A DNA stretch of 64,000 nucleotides from Mesobacillus campisalis (GTDB lineage Bacteria; Bacillota; Bacilli; Bacillales; Cytobacillaceae): positions 62,001-126,000 of the forward strand of contig NZ_LAYY01000015.1 in assembly GCF_000986785.1 (NCBI RefSeq), read 5' to 3'. Both the position numbers and the translations under genes were made by a program. Below, in pieces: positions 34,140 through 42,965 of the stretch. The notes under the pieces were generated by a model that did not search any database, was not told the origin of the DNA, and saw only the letters and a list, made by a program, of their open reading frames with translations. The stretch's first letter is position 1; each line of letters opens with the position of its first letter.

Positions 34140-35705
34140 CTATTTATCTAACCATAGGAATGAAATTTTCGGTTTTCCAAGCAAAGTTCCTTCAAATCCT
34201 TTTACCTGTGGCGTCATCGCAGCCGTTACAGGGGTGAACACAAGCGGGATGGTCATGGCTTCATCATATATGGCAACTTCATTTATTTTTCCGTATAGTT
34301 CTGCACGCTCCTTCTGATCATAAGAAGCAGCAGCTTTATTAATTAATTCTTCCTTTTCAGGCGTTGACTCTCCTCCGGTGTTATAAAAACCATTTCCACT
34401 AAAGAATAAATTGACTGTCTGCTGTGGATCCGGCCGGCCCGTCCATGCCGTTAAATTTGCTGGAATTTGTTTCTCGTTAAAATATAACGAGTTGCCTTTA
34501 TTCATTTCCATGGTTTGGATATTGATCTCAATACCGGCCTTTTTGGCCTGTCCCTTGATTGCTTCACCCATTCTCTGCCATTCCGGAACAGTAGGAACAA
34601 CCATATCAAAACTGACCGAGTCTAAGCCTGCGCTTTTTAGAAGTTCCTTTGATTTCTCTGGATTGTACTCTAGCTTCAGGTCTGGGTTATAGGCCCAATA
34701 ATCCTTCGGAAAGGCTTGGGTTGCAGGTTCACCCTGGCCATAATATAAGGCGTCAACAATGGCCTTGCGATCAATCGCGTATTGGAACGCCTGTCTAACT
34801 TCTTTTTTATCAAATGGCGCCAGTTTCGTATTAATGTAAATATTGTGGACGAATACACGCATTTTTGAATCTAAAACGATATTCGGATCTTTTTTCAGTA
34901 CTTGGACATTATTAGGTGATACATTCCAATAAAAACTTAATTGTCCAGATTTTAGAGAGTTTAACCGTGTGTTTTCATCTGGCATGATTTTAGCTGTTAT
35001 TGTATCGAGATACGGAAGCCCCTTCTGCCAGTAATTTTCGTTTTTCTCGAATTTGATTTCGCCATTATGGACCCATTTCGCGAATTTAAATGGGCCGGCT
35101 CCCACCGGGTTTTGAGCAAAATCAGCACCTAATTTTTCTACAGCTGTCGGTGACACCATCATTCCGGAACGATCTGAAAGTGCGAGTAAAATAGAGGAAT
35201 CTGGCTGCTTCAGGTTTAATTTAACGGTGGACTCATCCACCACTTCTACGGATTCCACATTGCTTATGTCCGATACATTTGATTGCTCGGAATTCACTCG
35301 ATCCAAATTGAATTTCACAGCTTCCGCATTAAATGCTGTGCCATCGTGGAAGGTAACTCCTTTTCTTAAATGTAGAAGAATGGTTTTTTCATCCGGTGTT
35401 TCCCATGATTCTGCAAGTCCAGGCTGTGCCTCAAGATTGCTATTATAATTGACTAAAGTATCATAGACTGGATAAAGTAATGCGTGGTCATTGCCTGAAT
35501 TACCTAATATCGGATCGAAGTTGCTTATATCTGTATCGTAGCCAAAAATCAAATCGCCGCCTTGTTTCGGTTCACTACTGCTTTGGGTACCCTGTGAATT
35601 ATCTGCTGCTTGATTATTCGATGCTGTATTGTTTTTCCCACACCCTGAAATAACCAAAAGGATGGACAAGCTTAATAAAATAATCATTTTTCTATAATTC
35701 CCCAT
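34140..35705 (-). CDS. ABC importer solute-binding lipoprotein (SBP family 5), copy 2
   Basis: A 521-residue family-5 binding lipoprotein. The signal peptide (MIILLSLSILLVISGC) ends at a lipobox Cys, followed by a low-complexity Asn/Gln/Ser linker. The mature part begins GGDLIFGYDTDISNFDP. It is closely similar along its length to copy 1 just upstream. I start at 35705 (MGNYRK), 9 bases after GGAG. Ligand is unknown; family-5 proteins take peptides but also nickel chelates, opines, sugars and other organic acids. Confidence 0.9.
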   Translation of the reverse strand: MGNYRKMIILLSLSILLVISGCGKNNTASNNQAADNSQGTQSSSEPKQGGDLIFGYDTDISNFDPILGNSGNDHALLYPVYDTLVNYNSNLEAQPGLAESWETPDEKTILLHLRKGVTFHDGTAFNAEAVKFNLDRVNSEQSNVSDISNVESVEVVDESTVKLNLKQPDSSILLALSDRSGMMVSPTAVEKLGADFAQNPVGAGPFKFAKWVHNGEIKFEKNENYWQKGLPYLDTITAKIMPDENTRLNSLKSGQLSFYWNVSPNNVQVLKKDPNIVLDSKMRVFVHNIYINTKLAPFDKKEVRQAFQYAIDRKAIVDALYYGQGEPATQAFPKDYWAYNPDLKLEYNPEKSKELLKSAGLDSVSFDMVVPTVPEWQRMGEAIKGQAKKAGIEINIQTMEMNKGNSLYFNEKQIPANLTAWTGRPDPQQTVNLFFSGNGFYNTGGESTPEKEELINKAAASYDQKERAELYGKINEVAIYDEAMTIPLVFTPVTAAMTPQVKGFEGTLLGKPKISFLWLDK

Positions 35706-35846
35706 GATCGACTTCTCCTTCTTCATTTAGATTTTTAATCTTTAAAATTTTCAAGAAACTTTACTTAAAAAAAGACTATGATTCCAGTTCGATTCTCTTT
35801 TTGTTATCTCCTCTCAAGCCTCTCCCTGTAAATTTTGTTAATTTTT

Positions 35847-37409
35847 CTATTTATCCAACCATAAAAATGAAAACTTTGGTTTCCCTAACAATGTTCCTTC
35901 GAATCCTTTGACTTTTGGTGACATAGCTGCTGTTGCAGGTGCAAAGAAAACAGGAATGGTCATAGCTTCCTCCAAAATAGCAATCTCATTAATCTGGGCA
36001 TATAGCTGGGCCCGTTCCTTTTGATCATAGGTAGCTGCAGCCCTTGCGATTAACTCTTCTTTTTCTGGTGTGCTTTCACCTCCAGCGTTGTAGAAAGCTT
36101 TACCGCTAATTAACGAGTTCATTGTCTGCTGCGGGTCAGGCCGTCCGCTCCAAAACGTAAACCATGCTTGGCCCTGTTTCTCATTAAAGTAGATGGTGTT
36201 CCCTTTGTTGGCTTCGGTAGTTTGGATATTCATCGTAATGCCCGCTTCCTTGACCTGTCCTTTTACCGCCTCCGCTATCCTTTGATAGAATGGCAGATTC
36301 GGAACATATACATCAAAACTAACACTTTCTAGCCCTGCTTCCTTCAGCAGCGATTTTGCTTTTTCGATGTCATGTGGAATCTTAATATCTTGATTGGAAG
36401 CCCAATACTCCTTCGGAAATGTTTGATAGGCTGGCTCACCTTCACCGAACGTTAAAACCTTGACAAGTGCCTCGCGGTCGATGGCATATTGTAATGCTTG
36501 ACGGACCTCTTTTTTGTCCAATGGGGCAAGCTTCGTATTGATGAACATATTTTGGAAAGCAACCTTCATTTTCGTATTAAGGACAACATTCTTATCCTTC
36601 TTCAATATTTGGCTGTTATCAGGAGATACATTCCAATAGAGCTGCACTTGGCCAGCTTTCAGTGCATTTAATCTTGTATTCTCATCTGGCATAACCTTTA
36701 ATGTCATTCTATCAATATATGGAAGTCCTTCCTGCCAATAATTTTCATTTGCTTTTAACTGAATTTCAGCATTCCTAACCCATTTTTCAAGCTTATATGG
36801 TCCTGTTCCAACAGGATTTTGACCGAAGTCCTCACCGAATTTTTGCACCGCTGTTGGCGAAACCATCATTCCCGAACGATCTGACAAAGCTAGAATGATG
36901 GAGGAATCTGGTTGTTTAAGATTCAATTTAGCTGTTTGAGCATCCACCACTTCAACTGACTCCACATTGCCTAAATCCGTTACCTTGGAATCCGGAGAGA
37001 TGGCGCGTTCAAGGTTAAATTTCACTGCTTCAGCATCAAATGGAGTTCCATCATGAAAGGCAACGCCTTTTCGCAGATGTAGAATAATCGTTTTATCATC
37101 AGGAATATCCCAAGATTCAGCTAATCCCGGCTGGGGTTCAAGCTGTGCATTGAAATTAACCAGAGTATCATAAATCGGGTAAAGCAATGCATGGTCATTT
37201 CCTGAGTTACCGAGTAAAGGGTCATAATTGCTAATATCAGTATCAAAAGCAATCGTTAAATTTCCACCTTTTTTAGGTGTAGAGTCCTTTTGGTTTTCCA
37301 CTGTATTTGCTTGTGACTTTCCCGAGGATGAATTATTATTTGAACATCCTGCCACAAGCAAAACCGCCATTAATAAAAAAGCTAATAGTAATTTGGGTAC
37401 CCTATCCAT
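35847..37409 (-). CDS. ABC importer solute-binding lipoprotein (SBP family 5), copy 1
   Basis: A 520-residue family-5 lipoprotein with signal LLLAFLLMAVLLVAGC and a Ser/Asn linker. The mature part begins GGNLTIAFDTDISNYDP. Both copies share PDEKT/PDDKTIxLHLRKGV, LSDRSGMMVSPTAV and the C-terminal KGFEGTLLGKPK with FLWLDK. They look like a recent tandem duplication that has begun to diverge in the ligand-contact regions. Two receptors could widen the substrate range of one importer. 141 bases without an obvious terminator separate the copies. Confidence 0.9.
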   Translation of the reverse strand: MDRVPKLLLAFLLMAVLLVAGCSNNNSSSGKSQANTVENQKDSTPKKGGNLTIAFDTDISNYDPLLGNSGNDHALLYPIYDTLVNFNAQLEPQPGLAESWDIPDDKTIILHLRKGVAFHDGTPFDAEAVKFNLERAISPDSKVTDLGNVESVEVVDAQTAKLNLKQPDSSIILALSDRSGMMVSPTAVQKFGEDFGQNPVGTGPYKLEKWVRNAEIQLKANENYWQEGLPYIDRMTLKVMPDENTRLNALKAGQVQLYWNVSPDNSQILKKDKNVVLNTKMKVAFQNMFINTKLAPLDKKEVRQALQYAIDREALVKVLTFGEGEPAYQTFPKEYWASNQDIKIPHDIEKAKSLLKEAGLESVSFDVYVPNLPFYQRIAEAVKGQVKEAGITMNIQTTEANKGNTIYFNEKQGQAWFTFWSGRPDPQQTMNSLISGKAFYNAGGESTPEKEELIARAAATYDQKERAQLYAQINEIAILEEAMTIPVFFAPATAAMSPKVKGFEGTLLGKPKFSFLWLDK

Positions 37410-37479
37410 TTAAACCCTTCCTCTCCAAAATACTTCATTATTAAAATCCTTCGGAGTTGTTTTATCCTTTCATAACCCT

Positions 37480-39126
37480 TCAGTGTATCTTAGATAATTC
37501 CTGGTCACGAAGCTCTCGTTTCAATAACTTTCCAACTGCGGATTTTGGGAGCTCATCCCGGAATTCAATCAGCTTTGGTACTTTATAAGGAGCTAATTTT
37601 CCCTTACAAAATTGAATAATGTCTTCTTTGGCCGCTGTTTGACCGCTTTTCAAAGAGATAAAAGCCTTAACTGTTTCACCGCGGTATTCATCAGGTATCC
37701 CGATGACCATTACTTCCCTTACTTCTGGGATTTGGTAAATTACCTCCTCCACCTCACGAGGATATACATTGAATCCACTGGCGATAATCATATCTTTCTT
37801 TCGGTCAACAACATAAAAATATCCTTCATCATCCATGTAGCCCACATCACCAGTATGCAGCCATCCCGCTTTCATAGCCGCAGCTGTTTCTTCAGGCTTA
37901 TTCCAGTATCCTTTCATTACCTGCGGACCGCGGACGAGAATTTCTCCTTTCATTCCAACTGGCGCCTCTATTATTTCTCCTTGATCGTTTTCAATGCCGA
38001 TTATGACTTCAGTCTTGGGAATTGGAATGCCAATACTTCCTGTTTTATTTCTTGTGTAAGGATTGCTAAGGGTTCCAGAGGTTGCTTCTGACAAGCCATA
38101 ACCGTCAGAAATATACGTACCATCTCCCATTAACTTTTTAAAATTTTCATAAATCTCATGAGGCAAAGCAGAACTTCCGCAGAAAAAGCCCTTTATATTT
38201 TCTATACCGTATGATTCTGCGTTTGGATAATGAAGCATTGCGGTATACATGGTTGGAACGCCCAAAAAGATGAATGGCGGTTCTTTTTGGATTAGCTCCA
38301 ATACGGTTTTCGTATCAAATCTCGGAATAATGATTTGTTTATAGCCGAACCGAAATCCTGTTAATGTGACATTAACAAAGCCAAAAATATGAAAAAACGG
38401 TAAAAAGCTGATAACTGACCTGGGATGGAGCTGTGGGGTGTCAAACCGTTTTAATAAATACTCATAAAATTGCTCAATTTGAGTAATAAAATTCTGATGT
38501 GTCAGCATAACTCCCTTAGATACCCCGGTTGTTCCACCAGTGTATTGCAGTACCGCGATATCTTCTGTTGGATTAATTCCAATAGGTGGGGCATCTTCTT
38601 GGTATGTAGTAAGGAAATTGTCAAAATAGCTATCTTCCTGATCAAGGGAACAATTCTCAGTCTGGGAGGTTTGAACGACAATGATATTTTTCAAGGACGT
38701 TTTGCTTTGCACTCTTTTTACTCTTTCATAAACAGAAGTATGACAAATGATAAATTCTGCTTCTGCATCATTTAACTGATACTCTAATTCTCTTTCTACA
38801 TACATTGGGTTTGTCTGTACAACGATTCCTCCTAGCTTGAAAACCGCGAAAGCCGAAAAAATATAGTGCGGACAATTAGGAAGCATAATCGATAAACGGT
38901 CTCCCTTTTTAAAGCACCGCCGGTATAATGCACCCGCTAATTTAGCTACAATTTGTTGAACATCTTGGTAGGACCATTTATTCTGATTAAATTCTAATGA
39001 AATATCAGAACCGAAACGGGAAACAGCTTCGTCGAGAAGTTCATTTAAAGACTTTTCTTTAATCAATACATCCGGATTTACACCTTTTGGATAAAACTTC
39101 AGCCACCTCTTATTCTCAGATACCAT
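37480..39126 (-). CDS. long-chain-type acyl-CoA ligase (AMP-forming)
   Basis: A 548-residue ANL ligase resembling LcfA/FadD enzymes. The P-loop is LQYTGGTTGVSKGVMLTH, A5 is YGLSEATSG, A7 is GWLHTGDVGYMDDEG, A8 has DRKKDMIIASGFNVYP and the A10 Lys is in SAVGKLLKREL. Second gene after the sigma-54 promoter. It follows the acyl-CoA dehydrogenase by 27 bases, so activation and first oxidation of the substrate may be its joint role. Confidence 0.92.
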   Translation of the reverse strand: MVSENKRWLKFYPKGVNPDVLIKEKSLNELLDEAVSRFGSDISLEFNQNKWSYQDVQQIVAKLAGALYRRCFKKGDRLSIMLPNCPHYIFSAFAVFKLGGIVVQTNPMYVERELEYQLNDAEAEFIICHTSVYERVKRVQSKTSLKNIIVVQTSQTENCSLDQEDSYFDNFLTTYQEDAPPIGINPTEDIAVLQYTGGTTGVSKGVMLTHQNFITQIEQFYEYLLKRFDTPQLHPRSVISFLPFFHIFGFVNVTLTGFRFGYKQIIIPRFDTKTVLELIQKEPPFIFLGVPTMYTAMLHYPNAESYGIENIKGFFCGSSALPHEIYENFKKLMGDGTYISDGYGLSEATSGTLSNPYTRNKTGSIGIPIPKTEVIIGIENDQGEIIEAPVGMKGEILVRGPQVMKGYWNKPEETAAAMKAGWLHTGDVGYMDDEGYFYVVDRKKDMIIASGFNVYPREVEEVIYQIPEVREVMVIGIPDEYRGETVKAFISLKSGQTAAKEDIIQFCKGKLAPYKVPKLIEFRDELPKSAVGKLLKRELRDQELSKIH

Positions 39127-39153
39127 TTTTTCAACTCCTTAAATATGAAAGGA

Positions 39154-40284
39154 TTACAGTAAAACCTGTCTTGCAATCACAAGCTTTTGGGTTAAATTGG
39201 AGCCTTCATAGATCTGGGTAATTTTTGCATCGCGCATCATTCGTTCAACAGGGTAGTCATCTGTATAACCGCTCCCTTCTAGCATTTGAACGGCATCGGT
39301 GGTCACCTTCATCGCAACATTCGAACAGAATAACTTTGCCATTGATGCTGTAGCTGCCGCTTTACTTGACCCGCTGTCCAGAAATTCTCCGCCATAATAT
39401 AGCAATCTTCTTGCAGCCTCAATCTCTGTCGCCATTTCAGCAAGCATAAGCTGAGTATTATGGAATCTCAAACTTTCCCTTGAAGTACGAGCAAATTTAT
39501 GGGCATACTTGATGACCTCTTCATATGCACCCTGTGCAATCCCTAAAGCTTGGGCCGCTACATTTAATCTCGTTCGATTAAGTGTTTCCTTCAAAATTTT
39601 AAATCCTTTTCCTTCGCCCCCTACTAGCTGTGAATGATGAATTCTTACATTTTCTAAGATAATCTCTCTTGCTGACATCCCTTTTACACCCATTTTCCTT
39701 ACTTCCCTTCCCAAAGTGAGTCCGGGTGTTCCCTTTTCGACAATAAAATAGGTGATACCTGCTTTTTCTATTGTTGGGTTTATTGAAGCGGCAATAATGA
39801 AAATGTCTGCTTTCCCTGCGTTAAACACAAATAACTTTTTTCCATTTAATATATAATGATCACCCATTTTCTCAGCTGTTGTATAAACGGATTGAAGGTC
39901 ACTGGTGAGGCCTTCTTCAGTAATTGCAAATGCCCCAATTAATTCACCCGATGTAAGAGGAAGTAAATAGCTAATTTTCTGCTCTTCAGAACCACCCTTA
40001 ACAATTGGGTTAATCACCATGTCCTGATTCGTCAGTAGCATTGAAGTAGACCCGCAGCAGCGCGCGACTTCTTCAATAATAATCAACTTATTCAAATGCG
40101 AAAGTCCTCCCCCACCATAACGTGAAGGGACACTTGTTCCAAATAATTTATTTTCAGCCATTGCCCAAACGTGGGATTCTGGTATTCTTTGATTATTATC
40201 CACATCTTTTGCAGCAGGCAGAAAATAATCCTCTGCAATGGAGCGGGCAAAATGACGAACCATAAGCATCTCTTCTTGAATCAA
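39154..40284 (-). CDS. acyl-CoA dehydrogenase
   Basis: A 376-residue FAD enzyme of the short/medium-chain type. The FAD/substrate block is GAFAITEEGLTSDLQSV; the C-terminal catalytic segment is KITQIYEGSNLTQKLVIAR, with the base Glu in YEG. I start at TTG 40284: GGAGGAG lies 8-10 bases upstream, and the sigma-54 start site predicted near 40311 would leave an ATG at 40302 only about eight bases from the mRNA end. It is first in the catabolic operon. Confidence 0.88.
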   Translation of the reverse strand: MIQEEMLMVRHFARSIAEDYFLPAAKDVDNNQRIPESHVWAMAENKLFGTSVPSRYGGGGLSHLNKLIIIEEVARCCGSTSMLLTNQDMVINPIVKGGSEEQKISYLLPLTSGELIGAFAITEEGLTSDLQSVYTTAEKMGDHYILNGKKLFVFNAGKADIFIIAASINPTIEKAGITYFIVEKGTPGLTLGREVRKMGVKGMSAREIILENVRIHHSQLVGGEGKGFKILKETLNRTRLNVAAQALGIAQGAYEEVIKYAHKFARTSRESLRFHNTQLMLAEMATEIEAARRLLYYGGEFLDSGSSKAAATASMAKLFCSNVAMKVTTDAVQMLEGSGYTDDYPVERMMRDAKITQIYEGSNLTQKLVIARQVLL

Positions 40285-40320
40285 GTAAATTGCTCCTCCC
40301 ATTAGTACTACTCATTTATA

Positions 40321-40338
40321 TTGCAATTCCCGTGCCAA
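40321..40338 (-). promoter_or_regulatory. sigma-54 (-24/-12) promoter of the catabolic operon
   Basis: The minus strand reads TTGGCACGGGAATTGCAA, a full match to the sigma-54 consensus TTGGCACG-N4-TTGCW with the GG and GC elements correctly spaced. It lies 37 bases upstream of the TTG start. Such promoters need an AAA+ activator, and the next gene upstream encodes one. Confidence 0.9.
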
Positions 40339-40397
40339 CTTAAAAAGGCTGATTTCTAAAGGGGGCATCCTTGTATGCATGCAGAAAAACAACAAAA

Positions 40398-40437
40398 AAT
40401 GGTGCGAAATTGCAACTCGTTGCATTTTTACACCATT
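40398..40437 (-). terminator. terminator hairpin containing a palindrome, possible activator site
   Basis: On the minus strand AAATGGTG and CACCATTT flank an inner palindrome TGCAACGAGTTGCA (40411-40424), and CACCATTTTTT gives a T-run. It lies directly after the activator gene, so it probably ends that transcript. The inner palindrome is about 100 bases upstream of the sigma-54 start site, the usual place for enhancer binding. Confidence 0.7.
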
Positions 40438-40438
40438 T

Positions 40439-41851
40439 TTAAAATTTAGAATATTTTTTTACTTTTCTTGATAACGTGGAAGCGTCGACGTCTAGTGCTT
40501 TGGCTGCAGCACGAATACTTGAATACTCCTTCAAGGCTCGTTCGATAAGTTGTTTTTCGTATAGTTCCATATGCTCTTTAAGCGACTTTGCACCGTCAGG
40601 AGCAGGACTGATTTCATCACTATCAATTATATGGGATTCCGGCTGTCTCTCATCTTTTTGTTGCGGAACAGTCATTTCATTTTTGATTTCCTCAGTAGTG
40701 ATAATCGGTTTCTCAATCATTATACACAGTCGTTCAACAATATTTTGTAGTTCCCTCACGTTTCCCGGCCAATGATAATGTTGAAAGTTATCCAATACTT
40801 CCTTTGAAAAGATCTTATTTATACCGTATTTAAGTCTTATGTTATTGATAAAGTGGTAGGTTAACGGGACGATATCATTTTGTCTTTCCCTAAGCGGAGG
40901 GATATGAATCGGTATGATATTCAAGCGATAATAAAGATCTTCCCTAAAACCGCCTTTTTGGATTAAATCTTCCAAGTTTTGATTAGTAGCGGCAATTACC
41001 CTAGCGTCGATTTTTATCGGCTTCGTTCCACCGACACGGGTAATTTCAAATTCCTGCAGCACCCTCAATAATTTCACCTGTAGATGTAAAGGGATTTCAC
41101 CAATTTCATCTAAAAGAATCGTCCCTTTAGAGGCTTGTTCGAATAAACCAATCTTCCCCTTCGTGCTGGCTCCAGTAAACGCGCCCGGTTCATAACCAAA
41201 CAATTCAGATTCCAACAGATCATTTGGAATCGCCCCGCAATTCACTTTAATCAGTGGCCGATCACTTCGATTACTATTTTCGTGAATTAATTTAACTAGA
41301 ACTTCCTTACCGACACCAGATTCCCCATACAAGATTACTGTTGATTCATGTTGTGATACTCGTAAGGCACGGTCAATAACTTTCTTCATTTTAATGTCAT
41401 ATGCGACCATGGAATGCATGACTGTTTTTTTGGATTTAAGTTCCTCCAGTTGTCGGGTGACTTCCTCATGCTCTTGTTCCAATTGAAAAATTTCATTCCT
41501 CAGTTTGTTTAGGACCGTTACTTCTAATATATTGCTAACAACCTTTACAATTTCCCCCTCTCGATTTTTAATAGGTATAGCGCTAACTAACACTTCTTTG
41601 CCATTGTAAATTTTTTGCAAGAGGGTACAAGGCTTTTTTTCCTTAAAAACTTGTAATTCCGCGGATTGGTCAATAATTTCTTCAATTATTAAACTCTTAT
41701 GTAAACGTCCAACGAAATCACTTTCTGTTAACCCGGTTTGTTTCTCAAATGCGGGATTTACTTCAATTATCATCCCATCCTTATTGGTGATGACTACACC
41801 GGTCAAAGAATGTTGAAACATTTGTGTATAGGTTTGATATACCTCTTCCAA
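40439..41851 (-). CDS. sigma-54-dependent transcriptional activator (PAS-AAA+-Fis HTH)
   Basis: A bacterial enhancer-binding protein of at least 470 residues. An N-terminal PAS domain (about 5-115) senses a signal, and a coiled coil follows. The AAA+ domain has Walker A GESGVGKE (176-183), the sigma-54-contacting GAFTGA loop (223-228) and Walker B LLDEIG. The Fis-type HTH is at the C-terminus (RAAAKALDVDASTLSRK). The first conventional start is TTG 41851 without a good ribosome site. A strong AAGGAGG (41928-41934) lies 10 bases before an in-frame ATT at 41915-41917, which would add 22 residues. It is read toward the operon it likely controls. Confidence 0.93.
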   Translation of the reverse strand: MEEVYQTYTQMFQHSLTGVVITNKDGMIIEVNPAFEKQTGLTESDFVGRLHKSLIIEEIIDQSAELQVFKEKKPCTLLQKIYNGKEVLVSAIPIKNREGEIVKVVSNILEVTVLNKLRNEIFQLEQEHEEVTRQLEELKSKKTVMHSMVAYDIKMKKVIDRALRVSQHESTVILYGESGVGKEVLVKLIHENSNRSDRPLIKVNCGAIPNDLLESELFGYEPGAFTGASTKGKIGLFEQASKGTILLDEIGEIPLHLQVKLLRVLQEFEITRVGGTKPIKIDARVIAATNQNLEDLIQKGGFREDLYYRLNIIPIHIPPLRERQNDIVPLTYHFINNIRLKYGINKIFSKEVLDNFQHYHWPGNVRELQNIVERLCIMIEKPIITTEEIKNEMTVPQQKDERQPESHIIDSDEISPAPDGAKSLKEHMELYEKQLIERALKEYSSIRAAAKALDVDASTLSRKVKKYSKF

Positions 41852-41975
41852 CTTCTCTAGATTTTTTGGTGCTTGTTGTACAATCGTCGATTTGGTGGCC
41901 CCATTCCAGGTTAAAATCTTATATTCGCCTCCTTATATGCATGTTAACCCTATCTATATAGTATATTATATTCTA

Positions 41976-41990
41976 TATTTTCTGAAAAAT
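41976..41990. promoter_or_regulatory. CodY-like box upstream of the sigma-54 activator gene
   Basis: TATTTTCTGAAAAAT differs at two positions from the CodY consensus AATTTTCWGAAAATT. It lies about 60 bases upstream of the possible ATT start. CodY would link expression to branched-chain amino acids and GTP. One imperfect match in AT-rich DNA is weak evidence. Confidence 0.4.
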
Positions 41991-42036
41991 AAACACCTCT
42001 ATATTTCGTATCCCTAATTATAGATTTAAAATAAAC

Positions 42037-42065
42037 AACCTTCCCGGAAACAATTCGAGAAGGTT
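42037..42065 (-). terminator. intrinsic terminator of the alpha/beta hydrolase gene
   Basis: On the minus strand AACCTTC pairs with GAAGGTT around a 15-base loop, followed by GTTTATTTT. It starts eight bases after the hydrolase stop. Confidence 0.7.
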
Positions 42066-42072
42066 ATTTTAC

Positions 42073-42900
42073 TTAAAGAATTATTGATTGAAAATGTTGT
42101 TTTACAAATGGAATCACCTTGTTTGGAGCCTCCACATGAATAAAATGTCCGGAGTTAGGAATGATGTGGATCTTTGCCTGCGGAAATTGCAGGTCTCGCG
42201 TCTTATAGGCAAATTCTGTTGAAATATAAGGGTCATTCTCCCCCCAGATTATCGTAACGGGCTTCCTGATTTTCGAAAGTTGTTGATATGGTTCAACTAA
42301 TTCCCGATTGGCAGACCGGTACAGTTCAAGAATAACGTTCCTTGTATGTGAAGTTTCAAAGATAGAATAAAAGTCTTCCAGTATTGTTTCTTCCACTGAG
42401 GGGATTTCCAGTTTCATATTCTTCATCCAAGCTTCTTTATTTGACATGGCTTCGACCACTTTTTCGCCCAGACCGGGAGTTCGCCATTTTTTCGCAAGTG
42501 GATGCCATGTATAGCCTGGCAGCAATGACGTATCACTAATAATGAAGCTTTCGACTTGTTCGGGATGCTCACATGCCCATCGAAGGCCAATCAACCCGCC
42601 CCAGTCATGGACAACAAGGTGGACTTTTTCCACAGAGACCGCCGCCATAAAATCATCAATAAAAGAAAGGTAGTTTTCCCATGTGGAGTTGTAGGGAAAC
42701 CTCTCGCTCTGTCCAAATCCAGGAAGGTCAGGGGCAATCGGACGAAATCCCAATGATGCTATTTCTGGGATAAGATACTTCCATAACATACTTGATTCTG
42801 GAACTCCGTGGATTAGCAGGACTGGAGGCGCACTTTTGGAACCTTCATCAAAATAGGAAATCTTTTGGTTGTTTAAGATTAGTGATTTTTTCATTAACAT
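42073..42900 (-). CDS. alpha/beta-hydrolase with Asp nucleophile (dehalogenase/epoxide-hydrolase-like)
   Basis: A 275-residue alpha/beta-hydrolase. The nucleophile elbow is VVHDWGG, so the nucleophile is Asp99 instead of Ser; Trp100 follows as in haloalkane dehalogenases. The oxyanion segment is HGVPESS (31-37). The other triad members are probably Asp223 in GENDPY and His252 in NSGHFIHVE. Asp-nucleophile members open C-halogen bonds, epoxides or fluoroacetate. It lies upstream of the sigma-54 activator but ends in its own terminator, so a link to the catabolic operon is only suggested by position. Confidence 0.88.
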   Translation of the reverse strand: MLMKKSLILNNQKISYFDEGSKSAPPVLLIHGVPESSMLWKYLIPEIASLGFRPIAPDLPGFGQSERFPYNSTWENYLSFIDDFMAAVSVEKVHLVVHDWGGLIGLRWACEHPEQVESFIISDTSLLPGYTWHPLAKKWRTPGLGEKVVEAMSNKEAWMKNMKLEIPSVEETILEDFYSIFETSHTRNVILELYRSANRELVEPYQQLSKIRKPVTIIWGENDPYISTEFAYKTRDLQFPQAKIHIIPNSGHFIHVEAPNKVIPFVKQHFQSIIL

Positions 42901-42965
42901 TAAGAATCACCTATTCTCTTCATTTTTTTCATTATGGAATCAGGTCTATTTTTTTAGTCACCCTC

